From Diphasiastrum complanatum (lineage: Eukaryota; Streptophyta; Lycopodiopsida; Lycopodiales; Lycopodiaceae), in contig MU835379.1 in NCBI GenBank assembly GCA_029204225.1, forward strand, positions 1-39,628: a DNA stretch of 39,628 nt, read 5' to 3'. The translations under genes were made by a program, and so were the position numbers. The notes under the pieces were generated by a model. The model was given only the letters and a program-made list of their open reading frames with translations. It made no database searches and was not told the DNA's origin. This document shows positions 32,967-39,628 of this stretch, in pieces; positions within the stretch are counted from its first letter, which is position 1, and the number at the start of each line of letters is the position of its first letter.

Positions 32967-33450
32967 ATGACTAACCCTGGTATAACACATTGGAAGTCTC
33001 TTATCAGAGTCATGAGATACCTTCGAGCTACTATGGACTTTTGCATTTGTTATGGAACAATCGACAATGACAAACTCAATTTATTCAGTGGCTACACAGA
33101 TGCAAGTTGGGTAGGATATGTAGACACTCGTAAACCCACTTCTGGATTTACATTCTTCTCCCACAATGGTCCCGTTTCCTAGAACAATCGCAAGCAATCT
33201 TCGATAGCTCTATCTTCTACAAAATCAGAGTATATCACAGCCTACAAGCTACAAAGAAAACTATATGGTTGAGAATCTTACTTTCAGATATCAGTCTGAA
33301 TCAATATGTCTCAACATTGTTATTTTGTGATAATCAAAGTGCCATTGCCTTGTTAGCCAACCCTAGATTTCATTCTAGGAGTAAGCACATTGAACTCAAG
33401 TATCATTATGAAAAGGAGATGCATGGAGGAAATATATGTATATATATTTG
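32967..33450 (+). pseudogene. Copia-B RNase H, truncated
   Basis: FSGYTDASWVGYVDTRKPTS followed by FTFFSHNGPVS, then SIALSSTKSEYI in a neighbouring frame and LFCDNQSAIALLANPRFH, SKHIELKYHYEKEM. The D and E residues of the active site (D in YTDASW, E in KSEY, D in CDNQSA) are present. After about 33420 the family similarity is lost within (AT)-rich DNA, so the last ~40 residues are missing. Confidence 0.9.
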
Positions 33451-33479
33451 CATAGGATTGCAAATCATGTGTAGAAGGA

Positions 33480-34400
33480 AAAACCTAGTGGAATTGTCAA
33501 CTTGTAGCATCATCGACTCCAATACCTTTGAAAGATGACCATTTATACTAACTTTGGAAAGAACACAAATCTCTAATGCTACCACAAAAGAAGCCAGTGG
33601 CCTTACGAGTACTATGCATGTATGAGGATCATCATCAATAGTCACAACAATAACAATCGGAATGTGGTGTACCTCATACGATTGATAGTATGATCGAATA
33701 TACACCTCGATGGAAATAATCTTCTCCAAACACTCTGAAATTGTAGGCTCTACCATCTACTTGAAAAGTGAGAATACATGCTACAAATCTTCATATGAAA
33801 AATCAAATGGTCTTGTAGAAAATACAACCTTGTGTGTACGTAGCCAGTACAATATGTTGAATAGGAGACACCATAATCGATACGTGATCATGCGTAGAAT
33901 CCTTATGTAAAGCATAATCCAGCCTCATCGTAACAATACACATCCCTTGACATGTGTCAAGACCTTGTAGCCAAACTTCATCTAAAACATTGGAAGGTAG
34001 TGGGCCATCGAAATATACCTGATTAACAACAATATCGTTGGAACATATCTTATCATTGGGCTCCATTTGTAGCATGTGGAACAATAAGAAGAATGAATGA
34101 AGACTGATGAAATGATGTATCCAAGCATCCCTGATCTTGAACTTTAGAACCAACGGAAGAATGAAGATGATTCTCTGCTACACAGTGAGTTTCTCTAGCA
34201 TCTAGATCATGTACAAGCCACTCATCTCCAATATCCTCTAATTCGTGACATATCTTTGTGACCTCGTCTACATCAAACCTCTATAGAATCGAGAATATCA
34301 TGTGGCGCATGACATATATCCTTACAATAGAAACATCACGAGAATCATCTAGTGGATGCATAACATGAATACGATTATTGAGAAAAGTATACTAGTCAAA
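33480..34400 (-). pseudogene. Decayed minus-strand coding stretch of unknown family
   Basis: Minus-strand frames at 33406-33756 (116 residues) and 33803-34153 (116 residues), with a third upstream at about 34390-34150, have amino-acid-like composition across about 900 bp: VTKICHELEDIGDEWLVHDL, NDIVVNQVYFDGPLP, MVEPTISECLEK. Stops and shifts separate them. I do not recognise a domain. It abuts the broken 3' end of copia-B in opposite orientation and could be a different transposon or a host gene fragment. Confidence 0.35.
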
Positions 34401-35155
34401 AGAGTAAACATTTTGTCTATATGCTTTTCACCAAGATTGAGCTTTGCCTTGAAAAAAGAAAAAACGCAATACTAAAAGTATTACTTTTTAGATAGATTGC
34501 AAATAGGACTCTAATAAATTCAATCGGTTTGGCAATTTGGCTCCAACGGACCTATAAATAAATAGGAATAGGAGAAACTAATGAACTCGACACAAGTTGG
34601 AATATGCCATAAAAAAATGCAAGTGAAAGTCATCAAATTTTTTTTAACACTTAAAAAATGAAAAAAATGATGTATATGAAATAGAAAGAAGTGACATAAA
34701 AAAAAACATAGAAGAGTAAAATATTAAATGCTAAGAAAAAGAAAAAGAGAACACTGGCTAAAATTCTAAAAAGGTGGAAATCTTAAAAGTGAATCTGAAG
34801 CAGAACTAGTGTAAAAGTATGTAATAAAAAGCTGGTGTAAGTAGATCTTGGGTCTACACAAAAATGCTAATAGGCTGAAAAAGGACTACTATAATATTGA
34901 GATATATATTACAAAATCAACAAGTGTATATGAAACCAAGTCACTTTAAACACCTCTAAGGTTGGCACTACACACAAAAATCAATGTGCAAAAAGAGCAA
35001 AAAAAATGTGAAAATAAATTCAAGAAGAAGGTGCATGATGTCAATGTAGGTTGGTTCGATGGAAGGGTCATACGGACGATGATGATTCTTGGAAAAAAGA
35101 AGGTAGCCTGAAAATAAACTTCTCTTATTTTAAGTTCTGAGGTCAGAACTTGAAT
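34400..35155 (+). other. A-rich DNA before the gypsy-C LTR
   Basis: Mostly AAAA/GAAA-rich sequence without open frames. The last ~130 bp may be the very end of a gypsy polyprotein (a VLRSELE-like segment precedes the polypurine tract), but this is weak. Confidence 0.4.
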
Positions 35156-35168
35156 AAGGGAGGAAGAA
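35156..35168 (+). other. Polypurine tract of gypsy-C
   Basis: AAGGGAGGAAGAA immediately before the LTR start TGTCATGCCC. Confidence 0.75.
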
Positions 35169-35565
35169 TGTCATGCCCACGATTGATCTCGGATTGATTA
35201 TCTTGTTAGAGGCCTACCTCAACTCGTAAGTTAATTATGATTATGCATATGGTCATAATCAATGGTCGGAGGCCTAAACTCATGATGGTGGATTTTTATG
35301 GGTCTCTCAATGAGTCATGGAAAACTAGATGATGTGGCCCAGTCAGCATGTGTGTCCAGTGAGGTGTGGTAGTGCGCTACTAGTGGTGCATGGGCCTTGG
35401 AGGATATAAGTATACCCATTAGTATCTCTTATGAGAGATTGATCCATAGCTTAGGAGCTAGATTCATACGATCTAGGTTGGGTTGGGTTGGTTTTTCCAT
35501 CATCCGATTCCCTTGTGCTTTGTTGCATCTTGCTTGGCTATTGTATCCTTGGACTTTATATCACC
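35169..35565 (+). mobile_element. Gypsy-C 3' LTR, right end uncertain
   Basis: TGTCATGCCCACG... is a typical start of chromovirus-type gypsy LTRs and directly follows a good polypurine tract. A TATA-like GATATAAGTA lies at 35403. A GGTTGGGTTGGGTTGG run is near 35480. The right end is placed at TTTATATCA by its CA terminus only; no second copy exists in the window. Confidence 0.65.
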
Positions 35566-38100
35566 AATGAGCAAATAACAAGTAAGAGAGATGTTATTCA
35601 ATTAAGTTAGCATATAAAATCAAGTTAGATATCTTTAACTAAAATTTAAAATTTTTATGTATGTGGTTGTGGTTATCAATCATGGCACTCGATATAAGAT
35701 AATTTCAAGGATAAGTGTAAGTTTTTTTTTTAAATTAAAAAAAAAAAATCCACATTTTTGTGAATACAGGAATCAAGCAAGATAATGAAAGAAGTTAACG
35801 TGCAACTAAGTGATTGTGGCTCCGATGTGGAAGTTGCAATCAACAAGGTCTTAATTCAAAGATGCATTTTTAAAACACCCCTTTGCACCAAAAAAGATGG
35901 ATCATTAAAAGATTCAAGTATAACCAAGTGATATATGACTATTATTTGTTGGTGTAGTTCATCTAGACGTTTAGATGACATTAGGTTTAATACATGTACA
36001 TAAGCTCTTAAGTGATATTTGGCCCTAGACAAGGAGTCCACAGCCAAGACATAATATATTGTTGGAATTCATTTATCATTTTTGAAAAGAGACGTTTCAT
36101 TCTCATATGCTTAAGGCCTTCATCTACCTTATGAACTTGTTGTCTCAATAGGTTGTCTACAATTTATCAATTTGTAGTTTCAATAGGTTGAGCTATAGGT
36201 CCATCAAGTTTTGAAGGATGATCCCCTCACCTTCTCCTTTTGAAAAAAAAAAAAGGAAATTTAAACAAACAAAAATCAACAACAATAAACTTCATCAGTC
36301 AAATGAGTTAGCCTAAGTTAATGTTAATGAGATTTATACCATTGTTGAATCTAGATGTTCCTAGAGATCTATTGAATATATTGTGATATTAGTTGGGACA
36401 AGAGTAAGCGTAATAATCATGGCCATTTTAAGCTTTAACAACAAAATAGTTCTGGATAATGATAACATAAGTGTGAAAAATTACCAATTAGCTACTTGAC
36501 TATTATTGGCAATTTGGAGGTCAAGCAAATGGTGGTGATTTTTCTGGTGAGCCAATGAAAATATCTTTTATAGCAAGTAATGTCACATGATTCAATAAAG
36601 AGTAGATCAAGTGATTCTATGTTGGATAAAATTGAGGTGCTTGATAGGCAAGCTCGTCAAGAAGATGAGACTTCTACCTTTATGGTTTGTTCATTAAGAG
36701 GGAGTCTCGCATGAGTAATCTTAATTGTGTGAATATTGAGGATTGAAAAGGACTCAATATGGGGCATCAAGGATTAGGTTTGATACTCATCTTCACTTAT
36801 TCTACTTTATGTTTGAGGAAGGTTATAGCATCTATCTTATTTTTTATGGTGGTGACATGGATTTCACTATGGCTAATGAAGGGATTTTTGGTGTAATCTT
36901 TTGTGATCTCAATTACATGTTTGAAGTGTTGGTTTTATAGTTTGGACCTGTAAAAAATGTTTTGATCAGAGGTTATGATGTATTTGGAAGAACATATGGT
37001 TGGTTTTAGTTTGCTTCATCAAAACCAAGTGGAATTTGATAATTTAGAGCTAGGAAAAGGCATCAAGATGGAACTCAAGGGTCAAAGCAATGAGGATTTA
37101 TTTTTGCAATTGTTTGAAGACTTGTGTAAAGGCAAATGATTAGCAAGGAAATGTTTTTATATCCTACTTTACTCATTGTATTTTGGACCAAATGACTAGA
37201 TACATTGAACCTAGTCCCTTTATAACTAGGCTTTTGGTAAGTACTTGAAAACTACCAATTAGGGCAATATTTGGCAAGTGGCCAAATGACATTATTTTTG
37301 CTATAAATAGTTGTACATGCGTGGAGAAACTTATCAAATGTTATTTCTATCTTTGGAAAACTTTATTCTTCTATTCTCTTGTCTTCTTGTATTCCTTCTC
37401 TCTTGATATTGGTGATTTTTAGTGTGTAGAATGCATCTAAACTAGTATGGAATGATTTCACACATGTGAAGGTACTATACGGACTATTGTAGTACATATA
37501 TGGACAATAACCAATTGGATCTTAGGTTTCATAATTTTTTATGCATGATTTTACCTAAACTAGCATGCTAGAATGAAGATTTTCCACATTATTAATGTTC
37601 TATGATGTGCACCTAATTTAGCTAAAAATCTTAAGTCCATTTACGTCAGCATTGGATTTGATTTTTTACAATAAGTACCAAACTTATGTTTTCATATTTA
37701 ATGCATTGATAACTTTGATAGAGAGGAGCAAATGTGAATCTTAGTCCTATCATGAATTGCTTCTATATCAATTTTTGATAGTGGGAATTTAATGATAAGA
37801 TACTTGAAAATGAGGAAATGAAAACATCTTATTAGGTCTAAGTGAGATCACACTAGGTTGTAGTGTCCAAACTGATGCAAAAGAATTACTTAAACAAATT
37901 TTTGGAGTTATTTCATTTATATCTATTACGATTACTTTAGATGTGTAGGATTTGGAAAAATCATACATTAGAAATTTAAAATTGTGGATGTGTGAGTGCA
38001 TGCATGTACATGTGTGCTTGTTGATGACCTAGGGCATATGAGGTTGCGTGCAATACCTTCACAAAAACAAATCTACAATCTATAGAAAATCACACATCTT
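35566..38100. other. Unassigned AT-rich DNA
   Basis: About 2.5 kb without a convincing gene. Short frames (36743-36940 plus; 37789-38001 minus) have no recognisable features. A CTATAAATAG at 37301 with a CT-rich downstream stretch resembles an LTR promoter, but I could not find LTR ends. There are two poly-A runs near 35740 and 36245. Confidence 0.5.
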
Positions 38101-38544
38101 ATGAGAATATGCATCAAGAAATGTGATACAAACGATCAAGGTGTGGTGATTTCTTGTGAGCTACCCATCTTCCAATGTTTCAAGCAAAACCCTATTTTCA
38201 TACTATTGATTCAACGCCGAAAGAGACTGATTAATGGTAGTGAAATCTTTATTTTATGGACATTATTATCTTGCAGCAGTGTCTAACTCAAAAGTAAGTA
38301 AAATTGAATTGTCATCTAGTATTCGTGTGTCACGAGATAATAGAGTAATAAACTTCAGAACCGACTTTTACTTGAATGTAGAAAGCAGTAAGGTGTATAC
38401 ATTTCTCAAAATCACTGTAGTTATCAACAATCATAACCATTCGTGCTTTACATATAAGCTATTTTTCAGACATCAACAAACTTCGTGCTTATCATTCATC
38501 TAACTGACACATACATCTTATTTATAATAATCATCATCATCACG

Positions 38545-38696
38545 TATGGATATGAGCATAATCACAAAGGGTGGCCTACTGCGAAGTGTATTTGTAGAGA
38601 CAAGCAAAGTTATTATCAATGTTTTCATCACCATAAAAATCCGTGGACAGCGATGGAAGTTCATCGCACTTCTGGTAGCTATAATTTATGCAAACA

Positions 38697-38700
<4 letters not shown>
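38545..38700 (+). pseudogene. Degenerate WRKY/GCM1-type zinc-finger fragment
   Basis: The plus frame reads YGYEHNHKGW at 38545, then RDKQSYYQC, seven residues, NPW, then TAMEVHR. In WRKY domains DGYxWRKYGQK is followed after about eight residues by RSYYxC, then (group III) CX7C and xAxKxVxR. Spacing agrees within one or two residues, but the WRKYGQK core is not preserved, the second cysteine would be tryptophan, and a lysine is missing. The frame then runs into the (GA)n tract, so the zinc-binding histidines are lost. It could be a WRKY pseudo-exon or a WRKY/FLYWCH-like finger from a transposase. Confidence 0.38.

Positions 38701-38776
<76 letters not shown>
38701..38776. repeat. (GA)n microsatellite
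   Basis: 76 bp of GA dinucleotides, the only long tract with purines on the plus strand in this window. It separates the zinc-finger-like fragment from the minus-strand coding region. Confidence 0.97.
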
Positions 38777-38778
<2 letters not shown>

Positions 38779-38848
38779 CCACCAACCGTACCCACAATTA
38801 GCAAAGTATCTCAGGAGGCAGTTAATGTTTTTACATTTGTCATCACAT

Positions 38849-39628
38849 CTACACTTGAAGAAGAGTGGGTCTTTTCCAGTTCCAGATTTTAGCTTGATGT
38901 AAGTTCATCCTATTGAAACCAGTCTCAAATTGCCCTCTAGTTCTAGCCCAAGTTTGCTCAGAAGGACATCTAGTAGGTTCAAATCTACTCATCTTCATGA
39001 CAGTATCAAATGCAATAGGTGTATCAAAGGAGGGATTCTTATGCAAAGAAGCAAGCTTACAGGACTGAACTTCAGCTTCAATAAGATGTGTAAGAGCAAT
39101 CTAGAGTTCAACAGAAATGGGTGCCAAAAATTAATAGAAGTAAGGTCCCAAAGCTTATAGGCAAACTTGGCAAATTTAAATTCAATCGTACGATTAGGTA
39201 CCAAAGGTACTTGGCAACTTCTGAATCGGTAGAATTCAAAGGCAGACTGGTTGTCTATTTCGCAAATTTCTTGAGAGAAAGATTCCAGCTGAGACGCACT
39301 ATCATCATCAAGATCTTTGGTAAAAATCAAAGGATGAGGTGAGATAGGAGGTTCAGTAAGGGTAGGGGTATCAATAGAAAGGTCACCATTTTCTTTTTTC
39401 AAACAGACAAATATCTTCTGAATATGTAAATTGCAGAAACTTTTTTCAACAACAATACGTTCAGCATAGTTAGAGAGATCCATAAAAAAGTTTTCAACCA
39501 TGCTTAACGTTTTCTTATTTTTAATGAAATCCATATATATTTTGATCCAATCCATAGTAGTCATCAAGTCAACAAGACAAAAGATCTTATCATCAGGTCC
39601 AGTAGCATCAACAACTTTCTTCATCCAA
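38849..39628 (-). pseudogene. Partial coding region of unknown family, runs off the window
   Basis: Minus-strand frame open from the window edge; first ATG at 39624, 209 residues to 38995. It contains DDKIFCLVDLMTTMDWIKIY, an acidic Ser-rich middle (KDLDDDSASQLESFSQEI) and NRTIEFKFAKFAYKLWDL. At about 39090 the character changes; another frame with a stop carries on with a composition that looks coding, including FDTVMKMSRFEPTRCPSE and FETGFNRMNLHQAKIW, to 38849. So one frameshift and one stop seem to interrupt a longer protein. I recognise no family. Alternatives are a host gene fragment or a transposon protein. Confidence 0.45.

Larger units (their letters stand above)
28664..33450 (+). mobile_element. 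Copia-B: Ty1/copia retrotransposon, 3' end missing
   Basis: A complete 5' LTR (28664-29911) with TGTTGGA/TCCAACA termini, a primer site, then gag, protease, pre-integrase, integrase, RT and RNase H in standard copia order on the plus strand. All coding parts carry stops and frameshifts. Part of the integrase is inverted in place (about 31693-31945). Similarity ends near 33450, in or just after RNase H at an (AT)-rich spot; no polypurine tract or 3' LTR was found. Confidence 0.9.

Overview
This is a stretch of repeat-dominated nuclear DNA, almost certainly from a land plant. The evidence is Ty1/copia elements primed by initiator methionine tRNA (sites starting TGGTATCAGAGC), Ty3/gypsy elements of plant type, a spliced leucine-rich-repeat gene fragment with GT-AG introns, and many long (CT)n/(GA)n microsatellites. 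There are no bacterial-style operons, tRNA or rRNA genes, or CRISPR arrays. I cannot name the species. If the LRR fragment really is a DRC5/TCTE1 relative, a plant with swimming sperm (fern, lycophyte, bryophyte, cycad or Ginkgo) would fit, but this is inference.

Layout. 1-2305: a (CT)n tract, then the 3' end of a copia LTR, its primer site, a long leader and a broken gag (copia-1, + strand). 2306-4400: a minus-strand gypsy relic (gypsy-A) with gag, protease and RT. 4400-5240 and 20356-20960 are the two halves of an unidentified background sequence split by a 15.1 kb minus-strand copia element (copia-A, 5241-20355). Copia-A has two ~800 bp LTRs, a primer site, a polypurine tract and a GATT target repeat. 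Nested in it are a plus-strand gypsy element reduced to gag (gypsy-B, 6077-9774, 7-bp target repeat), a degenerate minus-strand gypsy gag/protease (gypsy-D, about 12.3-14.1 kb) and a 3.46 kb minus-strand non-coding LTR element with ~165 bp LTRs (LARD-like, 15152-18608).

20960-24115 holds CT microsatellites and an exactly repeated 117-bp block. 24306-26024 is the only clear host-gene candidate: three or four exons of a ribonuclease-inhibitor-type LRR protein. After it come short tandem repeats, a GC-rich hairpin and mostly unassignable DNA to 28663. 28664-33450 is a plus-strand copia element (copia-B) with a complete 1,248-bp 5' LTR and decayed gag, protease, integrase, RT and RNase H; part of its integrase is inverted in place. 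33.5-34.4 kb is a decayed minus-strand coding stretch of unknown family. 35156-35565 is a polypurine tract plus gypsy-type LTR (gypsy-C). 35.6-38.5 kb is unassigned. 38545-38700 resembles a damaged WRKY/GCM1-type zinc finger cut off by a (GA)n tract, and the last ~780 bp carry a minus-strand coding region of unknown family that runs off the window.

Nearly all coding sequence is decayed by stops and frameshifts. The strongest results are structural: terminal repeats, primer sites, polypurine tracts and target duplications that fix the nesting order.
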